In this document: positions 32,912 through 42,422 of the stretch, piece after piece
Layout: every line of letters begins with the position of its first letter
How positions within the stretch are numbered: position 1 is the stretch's first letter
Assembly (NCBI GenBank): GCA_963721435.1
Contig: CAVRJC010000007.1
Span: 145,951 to 209,950, forward strand
Direction: 5' to 3'
DNA: 64,000 nucleotides
Source of the DNA: CAVRJC01 sp963721435
GTDB lineage: Bacteria; Actinomycetota; Acidimicrobiia; IMCC26256; DASPTH01
Translations under genes and position numbers: made by a program
The notes under the pieces: generated by a model
Database searches by the model: none
Told to the model about the DNA's origin: nothing
Seen by the model: only the letters and a program-made list of their open reading frames with translations

Positions 32912-33790
32912 TCAGCGAGCGTCGGCGTCGGCGAGGACGGTGCGGGCGTGGCGGACGAGAGCTTCGTCGATCATCTGGCCCTCGAAGGCGATGGCGGCGA
33001 CGCCGCGTGCGAGCGCGTCGTCGTAGGCCGTGACGAGGCGACGCGCTCGGTCGATCTCTTCCGGCGTGGGGGAGAAGACCCGGTGCGCGAGCGCGACCTG
33101 TGCGGGATGGATGCACAGCTTCCCGGGGTACCCGAGCGAGCGGCCCGCGCGCGCGTCGGCGACGAAGGCGTGCTCGTCGTCGAGTGTCGCGACGACCTGG
33201 TCGGCGACCGGAACGCCCGCGATGCGCGCGGCCAACGCCACCCGTGACCGCGCGTACAGCACCTCCGTGCTGCCCGGTGTGCGGAGACCGCCCATGTCGG
33301 CGATGAAGTCCTCGGCGCCGAAGTAACCGGCGGCGACACCCGGTGCCGCGAGGATCTCGCGCGCGCATTCGACACCGTGCGCGGTCTCGATCCCGGCGAG
33401 CACGTGGAGGTGCGTGAGCCCGGCGGCCTCGAGCGCGGCGACGACCGTCGCGACTTGCGCGGCGTTGTCGAGCTTCGGCACGACGACGCCATCGAGCGCA
33501 GGATCGAGCGCCTCCGCGATGTCTCCCGCGAACCACTCGCTCGGCACGGAGTTCACGCGCACGTACCACGTGATCTCGGGGTGCTCACGAGCAAGTGCGG
33601 CCGCGGACTCGCGCACGAGCGGGCGTGCCTCGACCCGCTGCTGCGGCGGGACGGCGTCCTCGAGGTCGAGGACCGCGCCGTCGGGCATGCTGCGCGGTAA
33701 CTTGGCGCACACGTCGGGCCGGTTGCCGGGGGCGAACAGCAGGCTGCGCAACCGCGCCGGCCGGGTGCCCGTGCCGCCGCCCGCGTTCAC
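32912..33790 (-). CDS. CitE-like HpcH/HpaI-family CoA-ester lyase
   Basis: A 292-residue TIM-barrel enzyme of the citrate lyase beta-subunit-like family, which cleaves or forms (S)-citramalyl-, malyl- or similar CoA esters with Mg2+. Signatures are RSLLFAPGNRPDVCAKLP, the metal motif AVLDLEDAVPP, RVNSVPSEW, GVVVPKLDNAAQV, AGIETAHGV and the late GKLCIHPAQV. GTG 33790 overlaps the stop of the MaoC gene by 4 bases (GTGA). Pairing with a MaoC dehydratase is common in mesaconyl-CoA or itaconate-type pathways; the exact substrate is inference. Confidence 0.92.
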   Translation of the reverse strand: MNAGGGTGTRPARLRSLLFAPGNRPDVCAKLPRSMPDGAVLDLEDAVPPQQRVEARPLVRESAAALAREHPEITWYVRVNSVPSEWFAGDIAEALDPALDGVVVPKLDNAAQVATVVAALEAAGLTHLHVLAGIETAHGVECAREILAAPGVAAGYFGAEDFIADMGGLRTPGSTEVLYARSRVALAARIAGVPVADQVVATLDDEHAFVADARAGRSLGYPGKLCIHPAQVALAHRVFSPTPEEIDRARRLVTAYDDALARGVAAIAFEGQMIDEALVRHARTVLADADAR

Positions 33791-34261
33791 GTCGGACGGC
33801 GGTGCATGAGCGCGTTGCGACGCGCCCGGCAGACCAGCTCGTCGCGCTGGTTGAAGGCGCGGTGCTCGAAGGTGACGATGCCCTGTTCGGGTCGCGACTT
33901 CGACTCCCTCGCGCCGACGATCTCCGTCTCGGCGTGGATGGTGTCGCCGTAGAACACCGGAGCCGGGAACACGATCTCCTCGAAGCCGAGGTTGGCGACG
34001 GTGGTGCCGTGGGTGAGGTCCAACACCGAGATGCCGATGAGCAGCGCCACGGTGAACATCGAGTTCACGAGTGGCTTGCCGAACTCGGTGCGCGGCGGCG
34101 TACTCGTAGTCGAGGTGCACCTGCGCCGGATTCATCGTCATCGTCGTGAAGATGATGTTGTCGGTCTCGGTGACAGTTCGCGTGAGCGGGTGCGGCACGA
34201 TGGTGCCGACGGTCAACTCCTCGAACCACCGACCGTGATGAGGTTGCTCCACGTCAGGCAT
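33787..34261 (-). CDS. MaoC-like (R)-hydratase/dehydratase, one frame break
   Basis: A hot-dog-fold enoyl-CoA hydratase of about 157 aa. The N-terminal part (GRWFEELTVGTIVPHPLTRT, then TETDNIIFTTMTMNPAQVHL) and the C-terminal part (VNSMFTVALLIGISVLDLTH, then FYGDTIHAETEIVGARESKS) belong together but lie in frames one base apart; one extra base near 34095 explains this. The active-site Asp/His positions usually found around N-P-x-H appear as NPAQVH. It is coupled to the CitE-like gene, which suggests consecutive steps on a CoA ester, such as mesaconyl-CoA hydration then citramalyl-CoA cleavage. Confidence 0.86.
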
Positions 34262-34289
34262 TATCACCCGAATCCCGACTGCGCCCGGA

Positions 34290-36251
34290 ATGGAGTCGTC
34301 GCCCGTGAGCCGAAGCGAGATCGTGTGGAGGCCGCCGCCCGACGTGCGGGAGCGGAGCCGGATCGGCCACTACATGGCATGGCTGGCGGAGAACCGGGGT
34401 CTCACGTTCGAGGGCTATCACGAGCTGTGGCAGTGGTCGGTCGACGATCTCGAGGCGTTCTGGGGCTCGTTCGCCGACTGGATCGGTGTGCGGTGGCGAG
34501 ATCGGCCGTCAGCGGTGCTGGCGGATCGGTCGATGCCGGGCGCGGTGTGGTTCCCGGGCGGCACCATCAATTGGGCGGAGCAGGCGCTGACACCGGGGGA
34601 GTCACGTCCCGACACGATCCGCGATCGTCGCTCGCAGCCAGACGCGTGCGATCCGCGTGAGCTCACGTGGGCCGAGCTCGTCGACGCGGTCGCGCGCTGT
34701 CGCGCCGGCCTGCGCAGGCTCGGTGTCGCGAAGGGTGATCGCGTCGCGGCATACGCGCCGAACATCGAGGAGACGCTGATCGCGTTCGCGGCGACCGCGA
34801 GCCTGGGCGCGATCTGGTCGTCGTGCGCGCCGGAGTTCGGGACCCGCTCGGTCGTCGACCGCTTCGCGCAGATCGAGCCGAAGGTGCTGCTCGCGATCGA
34901 CGGCTACCGGTACGGCGAGAAGGTCATCGACCGGCGTGAGGAAGTGCGCGCGATCGAAGCTGCGCTCCCGACGCTCGAGCACACCGTGCACGTCCCGTAC
35001 CTCGGCGAGGGCGCCGACGACTGGTCGACGCTGCTCGCCGAGCCCGAGCCGATCGAATTCGAGCCGGTCGCGTTCGACCATCCGTTGTACGTGCTCTACA
35101 GCTCGGGCACGACCGGACTGCCGAAGGCGATCGTGCACGGTCACGGCGGGATCGTGGTGGAGCATCTCAAGACGCTCGCGTTGCATCACGACATCGCCGT
35201 CGGCGACCGCTTCAGCTGGTTCACCACGACGGGCTGGATGATGTGGAACTACCTCGTGAGCGGCCTTCTGGTGGGCGCCACGCTCACGCTGTTCGACGGC
35301 GATCCCGGGTATCCCGATCTCACGACGCTGTGGCGGCTCGCGGCCGACACCGACCTCGACGTGTTCGGCGTGAGCGCACCGTTCATCATGGCGTCGCGCA
35401 AAGCCGGTCTGCTGCCGCCGCCGCATCGGCTGCGGTCGATCGGGTCGACCGGTTCGCCGTTGCCGCCCGACGGGTTCCGCTGGGTGCGCGACGTGCTCGG
35501 ACCCGAGGTGCAGCCGTGCTCGGTGAGCGGAGGCACCGACGTGTGCGCGGCGTTCGTCGGCGCAGTGCCGCTCCTGCCCGTGCGCGCCGGCGAGATCCCC
35601 TGCGCGTTGCTCGGTATCGCGGCAGCCGCGTTCGACCCCGATGGGCAACCCTGCCCGCCGGGCGTGCAGGGCGAGCTCGTGATCACGGAGCCGATGCCGT
35701 CGATGCCGGTCGGGTTCTGGGGCGATGCCGACGGCTCGAAGCTCCGCGCCGCCTACTACTCCGACTACCCGGGCGTGTGGCGCCACGGCGACTGGATCAC
35801 CTTCACCGACGACGGCGCGTGCGTGCTCTCGGGCCGCTCCGACGCGACGCTGAACCGCGGCGGTGTGCGTCTCGGCACGTCGGACTTCTACGCGGTGGTC
35901 GAAGAGCTCCCCGAGGTCGCCGACAGCCTCGTCGTCCACCTCGACGACGATCCCGACAACGTGATGGGCCGGCTCGTGCTGTTCGTCGCGGTCACGCCCG
36001 ACGCGGCCTTCGACGACGATCTGGTCGCGCGGATCAAGCGCGCGCTCCGAACCGAGCTCTCGCCGCGGCACGTGCCCGACATGATCGAGCCGGTTCCCGT
36101 GATGCCGCGCACGCTGTCGGGCAAGAAGCTCGAGGTGCCGGTGAAGCGGATCCTCGGCGGCGCCGATGCCGACGCGGTCGCGAGCCGCAGCTCGCTCGCC
36201 GACCCCGAGTCGCTCACGTGGTTCGAGGAGTACGCGCGTCTCAGCCGCTAG
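34290..36251 (+). CDS. aacS: Acetoacetyl-CoA synthetase
   Basis: A 653-residue adenylate-forming enzyme that activates acetoacetate to acetoacetyl-CoA, feeding ketone bodies or polymer monomers into central metabolism. It has the long N-terminal extension of this family (HYMAWLAENRGLTFEGYHEL, AVWFPGGTINWAEQ), then SSCAPEFGTRSVVDRFAQI, the P-loop YSSGTTGLPKAIVHGHGG at about residue 270, FTTTGWMMWNYLVSG, GGTDVCAAFVG and the C-terminal Lys in RTLSGKKLEVPVK. Length matches AacS (about 650 aa). ATG 34290 is used; GTG 34305 is an alternative. It is divergent from the MaoC-CitE pair. Confidence 0.94.
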   Translation: MESSPVSRSEIVWRPPPDVRERSRIGHYMAWLAENRGLTFEGYHELWQWSVDDLEAFWGSFADWIGVRWRDRPSAVLADRSMPGAVWFPGGTINWAEQALTPGESRPDTIRDRRSQPDACDPRELTWAELVDAVARCRAGLRRLGVAKGDRVAAYAPNIEETLIAFAATASLGAIWSSCAPEFGTRSVVDRFAQIEPKVLLAIDGYRYGEKVIDRREEVRAIEAALPTLEHTVHVPYLGEGADDWSTLLAEPEPIEFEPVAFDHPLYVLYSSGTTGLPKAIVHGHGGIVVEHLKTLALHHDIAVGDRFSWFTTTGWMMWNYLVSGLLVGATLTLFDGDPGYPDLTTLWRLAADTDLDVFGVSAPFIMASRKAGLLPPPHRLRSIGSTGSPLPPDGFRWVRDVLGPEVQPCSVSGGTDVCAAFVGAVPLLPVRAGEIPCALLGIAAAAFDPDGQPCPPGVQGELVITEPMPSMPVGFWGDADGSKLRAAYYSDYPGVWRHGDWITFTDDGACVLSGRSDATLNRGGVRLGTSDFYAVVEELPEVADSLVVHLDDDPDNVMGRLVLFVAVTPDAAFDDDLVARIKRALRTELSPRHVPDMIEPVPVMPRTLSGKKLEVPVKRILGGADADAVASRSSLADPESLTWFEEYARLSR

Positions 36252-36676
36252 AGCTCGGGACGTTGTCGCCGCTGAGCCCGAGGCGGCTGCGCACGTGGTC
36301 GTCCTCCGGCGGCTCCCAGAACGCGCGGACCGAAGTGACCAGGCCGTTGTCGTCGACCGCCCACAGCTCGATGCTGTCGACCCATGCCGGGCGGCCCGGC
36401 AACCGCGCCATGGTTACGCATGTGCACCTGCGCCTCGTTCCCGCACGCGATGAGCACGACCGGCTCGAGGATCCAGCGCTTCTCGTCGGTGAACGAACGG
36501 TCCCACGCGTAGTCGGACATGACCTCGCGCCCTCGACCGGCGACCGTGCCCGGAGGATCTTCGTAGACCACGTCGTCGGAGAAGATGCTGAGCCACCGTT
36601 CCTTGTCGCACGCGTTCCAGTGCTCGACGTGTGCGAGTACTGCAGCACGAGCCATTGCGCCGGGACGATCTGCCAT
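36241..36676 (-). CDS. SnoaL-like/NTF2-fold protein, one frame break
   Basis: A polypeptide of about 144 aa with the cone-shaped SnoaL/NTF2-like fold. The first part (AHVEHWNACDKERWLSIFSD, then DVVYEDPPGTVAGRG) is followed by a beta-rich half (RLPGRPAWVDSIELWAVDD, then GLVTSVRAFWEPP) one base out of frame near 36412. Such proteins are isomerases, hydrolases or polyketide cyclases; the active residue set is not diagnostic here. ATG 36676 is used, with GGAG upstream; ATG 36655 is possible. The 3' end overlaps aacS tail to tail by 11 bases. Confidence 0.8.
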
Positions 36677-37080
36677 GTCAGTGCTCCGTGACCTTGTCGA
36701 CGGCGCGGAGCGTAACCCGGACGGACGCGAGCGGGTTCCGTGGCACAAGTTCTCGAGCCGCCGCGTCCGGTCTGGCACGGCGACCGGCCGGTTCGCGAGA
36801 CGTCCGTTGGCAATCCGTTGTTCGAACGTTGAATTGAGCCGCGGCCAGTCGGGGACGATCATTTGGACACGACACGACGCCCCCACTGCCTCCCAGCTGT
36901 CAGCGTCGTACCGAGTCGGCCCCGGACGCACGCCCCGCTCTCCGGGGCCGACTCGCGTTCCCGTCCGTGTTCCGCGGAGGTCGACGCGTCGGATGAACCG
37001 AACGCCGCTCGGCGACGTACCCCCCGAGCCATCCCGGGGGGCGTAGCCCAGTATCGGTCGACCCCGCCGTTGCTCGCACG
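36677..37080. other. Intergenic stretch, contains one strong hairpin
   Basis: About 400 bases between the SnoaL-like gene and the GMC oxidoreductase gene. No convincing frame is seen. On the minus strand TACGCT at 36709-36714 could be a -10 for the SnoaL-like gene. The only clear structure is the hairpin at 36912-36955. Confidence 0.4.
36912..36955 (-). terminator. GC-rich hairpin downstream of the GMC gene
   Basis: CGAGTCGGCCCCGG (36912-36925) and CCGGGGCCGACTCG (36942-36955) pair perfectly over 14 bp around a 16-base loop. It lies 126 bases after the GMC stop. No U-run follows, so an intrinsic terminator role is only likely, not certain. Confidence 0.5.
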
Positions 37081-38613
37081 TCAACGCTCGCGGAGCAGCT
37101 CTGCGGCGCGTTCGCCGATCGCGATGGAGCTCAGGTTGGTGGGAGCCCTGGGGACGGTCGGCATGACGGATGCGTCGACGACGTGGAGCGCGTCGACGCC
37201 GTGGACCTGCAGGCGTCCGTCGACGACGGCGCCGTCGTCGGGGTCGGTGCCCATGCGGCAGGTTCCGGAGGCGTGGTACCAGCCGCCCACTGTCGTCGTG
37301 ATGTAGGTCTCGAGCGCTTGCCGGTCGTTCGAGCTCGCCGGGTCGAGGAGACCGATGCCTTGGTACAACCCGGCGAAGGCGGGATTCGACGCGAGGTCGA
37401 GTGCGAGTTGCAGGCCCTCGACGAGCCGTGCGAGGTCGGCCGGGTCGGTGAGCATGCGGAAGTCGACCTCGGGTCTGACGCTGGGATCACTGCTGCGCAG
37501 GCGAACGTGGCCTCGGGACCGCGGGTCGTGCACACCGACGACGAGCGTGCTGATCGCCGGGACACCGAAGGTGCGCTGCATGTCGGGAAACGCGGTGAGG
37601 TCCCAGGGGGTCCACATGCTGAGCCACATGTCGTCGTCCGCGGTCCCGAGCTGGGAGGAGTACCGCGCCGCGAGCTGGCACACGCGGTCGTCGGGGGGAG
37701 CGAGCTCGTCCCGGGGGATGAGGAACACGGCGGTGCCCTGATGATCCATCAGGTTCTCGCCGACGCCCGGCAGCTCGACGATGCAGTCGACGCCCGCCGT
37801 GGCGAGGTGCTGCGCCGGGCCGATCCCGGACCGCAGGAGCAGTGTCGGCGAGAGCAGCGCGCCGGCGCTGACGATGACGCGCGACCCGCGCACCTGCTGC
37901 AGCCCTCCATCACGTGGGAACTCGACACCGACGGCCCGGCCGTGTTCGAGCACGACGCGCGTCACCTCGGTGCCGGGCCAGATCGTGAGGTTCTGCCGCT
38001 GCCGGGCGAGTGGCAGGTAGCCCAGCGCGGTGGACACGCGAACCCCGTCGCGCCGGTTCATCGGCATCGCTCCGATCCCCGAGGTGTCCGGCGCGTTGAG
38101 GTCGTCGACCCAGGGGATCCCATGGTCGGTGACCGCCGCGAGGAACGCCTGTTGGGCCGGCACGAGCTCGTCACGGCTCCAGCGCACCACGGGAATCGGC
38201 CCGGTCGTTCCGTGGGCGTCGCCGGCGAAGTCCTGGTCGGTCTCCAGGCGGCAGAGCATCCGGAGCATGTGCGGCCACGACCACTCATCCCCCGCCACTG
38301 CGGCCCAACGCTCGTAGTCGTCGCGAAGCCCGCGCACCGCGAACCCGCCGTTGACCGCCGAGCCGCCACCCGTCTTCCTGCCGACCGGGTAGTTGAGGCT
38401 GGTCCCCGGTACGAAGGTGGCGTCGATGCCCCACTCCGTGAGCGTCCACGCGAACCTCATCTGGTCGGCGAGCCGGTCCGCATCCGCGATCCCGGGATGA
38501 TCGGGACCCGCCTCGATCAGCAGCACCCGCCGGGACTCGTCTTCGCTCAGCCGCGTCGCGAGCGCGGCGCCTGCGGAACCGCCCCCCACGATGATCTCGT
38601 CGTACTCGGCCAC
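37081..38613 (-). CDS. GMC-family FAD-dependent oxidoreductase
   Basis: A 510-residue glucose-methanol-choline oxidoreductase that oxidises an alcohol group. The ADP-binding motif EIIVGGGSAGAALATRLSED opens the protein, then LLIEAGPDHPG, NYPVGRKTGGGSAVNGGFAV, SAGALLSPTLLLRSGIGP and the C-terminal catalytic block WYHASGTCRMGTD (His at about 447) with PTNLSSIAIGERAAELL. It resembles mycofactocin-associated and choline-dehydrogenase-like GMCs, but no cofactor gene is nearby. GTG 38613 follows GGGGGTGA. No signal peptide is seen. Confidence 0.92.
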   Translation of the reverse strand: MAEYDEIIVGGGSAGAALATRLSEDESRRVLLIEAGPDHPGIADADRLADQMRFAWTLTEWGIDATFVPGTSLNYPVGRKTGGGSAVNGGFAVRGLRDDYERWAAVAGDEWSWPHMLRMLCRLETDQDFAGDAHGTTGPIPVVRWSRDELVPAQQAFLAAVTDHGIPWVDDLNAPDTSGIGAMPMNRRDGVRVSTALGYLPLARQRQNLTIWPGTEVTRVVLEHGRAVGVEFPRDGGLQQVRGSRVIVSAGALLSPTLLLRSGIGPAQHLATAGVDCIVELPGVGENLMDHQGTAVFLIPRDELAPPDDRVCQLAARYSSQLGTADDDMWLSMWTPWDLTAFPDMQRTFGVPAISTLVVGVHDPRSRGHVRLRSSDPSVRPEVDFRMLTDPADLARLVEGLQLALDLASNPAFAGLYQGIGLLDPASSNDRQALETYITTTVGGWYHASGTCRMGTDPDDGAVVDGRLQVHGVDALHVVDASVMPTVPRAPTNLSSIAIGERAAELLRER

Positions 38614-38917
38614 GTCACCCCCGCTTCGACGACCCTCGCTCGGTCGCCCTGGCGCGACGGAGCGGCGAGATCGTACCGAACCCGTCGAGCAACGACGGAT
38701 GGGACCCCAAAGCTGAACTGGCGTTCCGCGCTCCGTCGTGCAGCATGATCCCGATCTCCGCGACTGTGTGGATCTGCCTGTCCGCAGGCTCGCTGGGGGA
38801 TGCACCAAGTCGCGCAAGGAATCGGCTAGAACACCGACCGAGACCGAGCGCGGCAGTTTCCGATTCTCAGATGGGGCAGAAACGACCCCGACCGTGACGG
38901 TGGCGCGAAAGGTTCGG
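38614..38917. other. Intergenic stretch without a supported gene
   Basis: About 300 bases upstream of the GMC gene. No clear -10 or repeat was recognised. It presumably holds the GMC promoter on the minus strand. Confidence 0.35.
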
Positions 38918-39346
38918 ATGGTCACACGATCGCCAGTGCGTGCGACGAATCGACAGGTTGGGGTGTGGTTCGTCGCCTTGGAGGTTTGCTGCGCGATCGG
39001 CGCGCCGGTCGTGGCGGTGACCTTGATCGAGCACCGGGTGCCGGTCCGGGGCCTCGTGTTTCTGCTGCCCTTGGTGTTGGTCGTGATCGGATGTCACGCC
39101 CTCATGACCCGCGACCGCCGCGCGGGTGACTCCTCAGCACCGCCACGTCTCGTGGTGCGAGGTAGCGCTCGTAGATCTCCTGGGTCCGTGTTGTCGCGGT
39201 CGCAAGGTCGAAGTCCTGCGCCCGTCTCGCGGCGGCGCGGCCGCTTGCCAGCCGTCGAGTTGTGTCGCCGAGCATTTGGCTCAGCGCTTCCGCGAGAGCC
39301 CTGGGAGATGCCGGGTCGACCATTCGGCCCTCGCACCCCTCGCTGA
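38918..39346 (+). CDS. Possible small two-helix membrane protein (doubtful)
   Basis: ATG 38918 has AAAGG upstream and begins a frame with two hydrophobic helices (GVWFVALEVCCAIGAPVVAV and RGLVFLLPLVLVVIGCHALM). After about residue 65 the frame turns Arg/Ser-rich and runs antisense through the end of the GT4 gene, which is unlikely to be coding. The real protein may be shorter, with a missed frame change near 39100. No family is recognised. Confidence 0.25.
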   Translation: MVTRSPVRATNRQVGVWFVALEVCCAIGAPVVAVTLIEHRVPVRGLVFLLPLVLVVIGCHALMTRDRRAGDSSAPPRLVVRGSARRSPGSVLSRSQGRSPAPVSRRRGRLPAVELCRRAFGSALPREPWEMPGRPFGPRTPR

Positions 39347-40265
39347 TCACTTCCGGGATCCCCCCGACTCGTGTCGTCACGCAGGGAATGCCCGTCGCCA
39401 TCGCCTCGAGCAGTGAGATCGGGAGACCTTCGTAGCGCGAGCTGAGTGCGAACACGTCGAATGCGGGAAGCAGCTCGTACACGTCGTCGCGCATGCCCGT
39501 GAAGAGCACGTGGTCTTCGAGGTCGAGCTCTCGCACAAGCGCCCGGAGCTCCGCTTCCAACGGACCGGTTCCGACAAGTACCACACGCAGCTTGGGGAAC
39601 CCGGGGACGAGCTGCGCGGTCGCCAACAACAACGTCCTGTGATCCTTCTTCCCGGTGAAGTTCGCGACCGTTCCGATCACGAGGTCCTGCCCGTCGAGAT
39701 CCAGCGCATCGCGCGCAGCTGCGCGGGCGTCGGGGCCACGACGGATGGCCGAGAGGTCGGCTCCGTACCGGATGACCTCGACCGGTGGAGAGGAACCGGG
39801 TAGCCACTGCGGGGGCCGGATCGACGAAGCGACGGCTTCTGAAACCGCGATGACCGCGGCATTGCGCGAGTAGGTGACGGTATTCGCACGCCTCGTCAGC
39901 GGTCGGTAGCGATCCCACAGGTTGTGCTCGGTGTGCACCAGCGGGATCGATCGAGAGACGGACGCGCGCGCGCCGATCGCGACGTACGGCATGTGGGTGT
40001 GCACGAGACCGATCTCACGCGAGCGAACCAGTTCTCGGAGGCGCAGCATCCATCGGCCATCGAACGGAGCTCCGTTCTCGAGGCAGTGCACAGGGACACC
40101 GCTCTTCTCGAATGCCGGAACGAGGGCGTCCTTCCAGGGCAACAGGTACGCGACCTCCACTTCGAACGCGTCGCGATCGAGGTACGGGACCATGCCGACG
40201 AGCAACTGCTCGGCGCCCCCGCGGCCGAGACCCTTCGTCAACCAGAGGATGCGTCGCGATGTCAC
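39102..40265 (-). CDS. Family 4 glycosyltransferase
   Basis: A 387-residue GT-B fold retaining glycosyltransferase, acting at the cytoplasmic face on a lipid-linked glycan. The N-terminal GRGGAEQLLVGMVPYL loop and HTHMPYVAIGARA are typical. The C-terminal GT1/GT4 domain has GTVANFTGKKDHRTLL, VGTGPLEAELR and the E-x7-E motif in SSRYEGLPISLLEAMATGIP, followed by TRVGGIPEVI. Donor and acceptor are not predictable. GTG 40265 follows GGTGG. It is the last gene of a long minus-strand glycan cluster, 60 bases after the dehydratase gene. Confidence 0.93.
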   Translation of the reverse strand: MTSRRILWLTKGLGRGGAEQLLVGMVPYLDRDAFEVEVAYLLPWKDALVPAFEKSGVPVHCLENGAPFDGRWMLRLRELVRSREIGLVHTHMPYVAIGARASVSRSIPLVHTEHNLWDRYRPLTRRANTVTYSRNAAVIAVSEAVASSIRPPQWLPGSSPPVEVIRYGADLSAIRRGPDARAAARDALDLDGQDLVIGTVANFTGKKDHRTLLLATAQLVPGFPKLRVVLVGTGPLEAELRALVRELDLEDHVLFTGMRDDVYELLPAFDVFALSSRYEGLPISLLEAMATGIPCVTTRVGGIPEVISEGCEGRMVDPASPRALAEALSQMLGDTTRRLASGRAAARRAQDFDLATATTRTQEIYERYLAPRDVAVLRSHPRGGRGS

Positions 40266-40325
40266 GTTCCACCGCTTGTGCCGAGGCCCAGAGGATTCAT
40301 GGCGGTAGGAGGCACAGACATCGCG

Positions 40326-42210
40326 TCAGCGCATGAACCGCATGTGGTCCCGTTCGCGCTCCGCGACGAGGTCGATCACAATGTTGGGGGGCTCGGGATC
40401 GTCTGCTCCCAGGGCCGCGTCGATCAGGCAACGTCGGGCGTCGCCGTCGTCCAACCGGTCGGCGATCTGCGCGAACTCTCGAACGCGGTGCTCGAGCACT
40501 GCGAGCGGCATCCGCAGGGGGTCGAGGCGAACGATCGAATGATGGTCGGTCGGGTGCGGCGTCTCGTCGGGTGCCGCGAGTTGCTCGGAGAGCTTCTCGC
40601 CCGAGCGGATACCGACCACTTCGATCTCGATGTCGGTGCCCGCTCGAAGACCGGAGAGGCGGATCATCCGCTTGGCAAGGTCCATGATGTTGACCGCTTG
40701 GCCCATCTCCAGCATGAACACCTCGCCGCCGTTCGAGAAGACCGCCGCCTGCAACACGAGCTGTACGGCCTCTTCGATCGTCATGAAGTAGCGAGTCATG
40801 CGGGGATCGGTCACGGTGACCGGGCCGCCCGCTTCTATCTGGCGCATGAAGGTCGGGATGACGCTCCCGCGACTCCCGAGAACATTGCCGAAGCGCACGG
40901 CGCAGAATCGACGGTTGTTCCCGTGCTCCGAGAGAACGATTTGCTCACCGAACCACTTCGACGCTCCCATCACGCTTGCTGGACGCACGGCCTTGTCGGT
41001 CGAGATGAAGACGAAGCGCTCGGAGCCGTAGTCTTCGGCCGCGGCCACGATCGCCGCGGTGCCGAGAACATTCGTGGTGATCGCTTCGCAGCCTTGGGTT
41101 TCGAGGATCGGTACGTGCTTGTGCGCCGCGGCATGGAAGACGATCTCCGGCCCGTAGCTGGCGAAAATGTGTCGGATCCGCGCTTCGTCGCGAACGTCGG
41201 CGAGAACGCTGATGGTCGGGGTGCCGATGGTCGCGGCGGTGTCGTGAAGATGTGTTTCGTCGTGGTCGAGCAAAATGAGCTCTGCCGGCGAGCAGGCGGC
41301 AACCTGCCGAGCGATCTCCGAACCGATCGAACCCCCCCCACCGGTGATGAGGACGCGGCGACCGGAGAGGAGACCGTGCACCGCGTCGAGATCGATCTTC
41401 ACGGTGTCGCGTCCGATGAGGTCTTCGATGCGGACATCACGGATGTCGCGAAGCGAGACCGCGATGACGCATCAACTCGCCGAGTCCGGGGAGAACCTGG
41501 AGCGGAACTTCGGCCGCCTCGGCGGCCGCCGCGACGCGAGCGACGAACGATGGCGTCGCGCCGGTGATCGCCAGGATCACACGGTGTGCGTCGAACCGCT
41601 CCAACGTGTCGGTGACCTCGAATGTCGATCCCACGACCGGGACCCCGTGCAACGAGAGCCCCTGCTTGTGAAGATCGTCATCGAGGAATGCGACCGGGAC
41701 CATGCCCGAGGTCCAGGTGCGTTGCATCTCGCGCACAATGGCCGCGCCGGCCTCGCCCGCACCGACCACGACGACCCGGAGACCACTCGGGACGGGTGCG
41801 CGCCTGTGGAACGAGAACAGGCGCGACTGGAAGCGCAATCCGCCGATCAGGATCGTGGCGACGAACCACCCGAGCACCGCGACAGAAAGCGGGACGTAGC
41901 TCGAGAACACGAAGAGCAGCATCACGCCGAGCCCGGCGGTGACGCCGGCTTCGATCACCCGTTGAGCTTCCCGGATGCTCGCGTGGCGCCACATCTGCCG
42001 GTACAGGCCCCACGACCAGTTCGACGCGATCTGGATCACGACCGCGGCGATCGCGAAACGAACGAAGCCTTCGAACCAGACCTCGGGGACGTGACCGTCG
42101 AAGCGGAGGAGGAGCACCCCGACATAGGCGGTGCTCGTGAGCACCACATCGAATGCGAGCAGCGACGGATCGACGCGAAGTCGACTCGCGACGCGTGCAG
42201 CCCCATTCAC
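40326..42210 (-). CDS. Membrane-bound nucleotide-sugar 4,6-dehydratase (WbpM/PglF/CapD type), one frame break
   Basis: A protein of about 627 aa that converts UDP-N-acetyl sugars to 4-keto-6-deoxy intermediates, the entry step to bacillosamine, QuiNAc, FucNAc and legionaminate-type sugars. The N terminus has four membrane helices (from LLAFDVVLTSTAYVGVLLL), then a first Rossmann motif VVVVGAGEAGAAIV (about residue 147). After a one-base frame break near 41460 comes the SDR domain VLITGGGGSIGSEIARQ (about 290), FHAAAHKHVPILE, STDKAVRPASVMGASKWFGE and RYFMTIEEAV. Met in place of Tyr before ASK fits the S-M-K catalytic triad of long WbpM/PglF enzymes. GTG 42210 follows TTGGAGG. Confidence 0.92.
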
Positions 42211-42422
42211 GCCCGTGCCTCCAATTCGAAGGGAAGGCCCCGCGGAAAACACCACGCTCAGTGATGATTTTCTCGCGCTTCCCTTCAGCCCACCACAGAG
42301 CGTACACTCTTGTATCGATCCGTGGCCAATTTTCAGCAGAAGACCGCTCCAGGTGGACGATGGACGAGCGGCGGACCACTTTCCGTGTTCGTGTGTTCGT
42401 GTGATCGCGTGTGCGGCTGGGC

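Noticed and set aside
32912..34267. Apparent MaoC-CitE fusion protein of 451 aa
   Set aside because: The middle of that frame is nonsense; the MaoC C-terminal half lies in another frame and stops at 33787, where the CitE-like gene has its own GTG.
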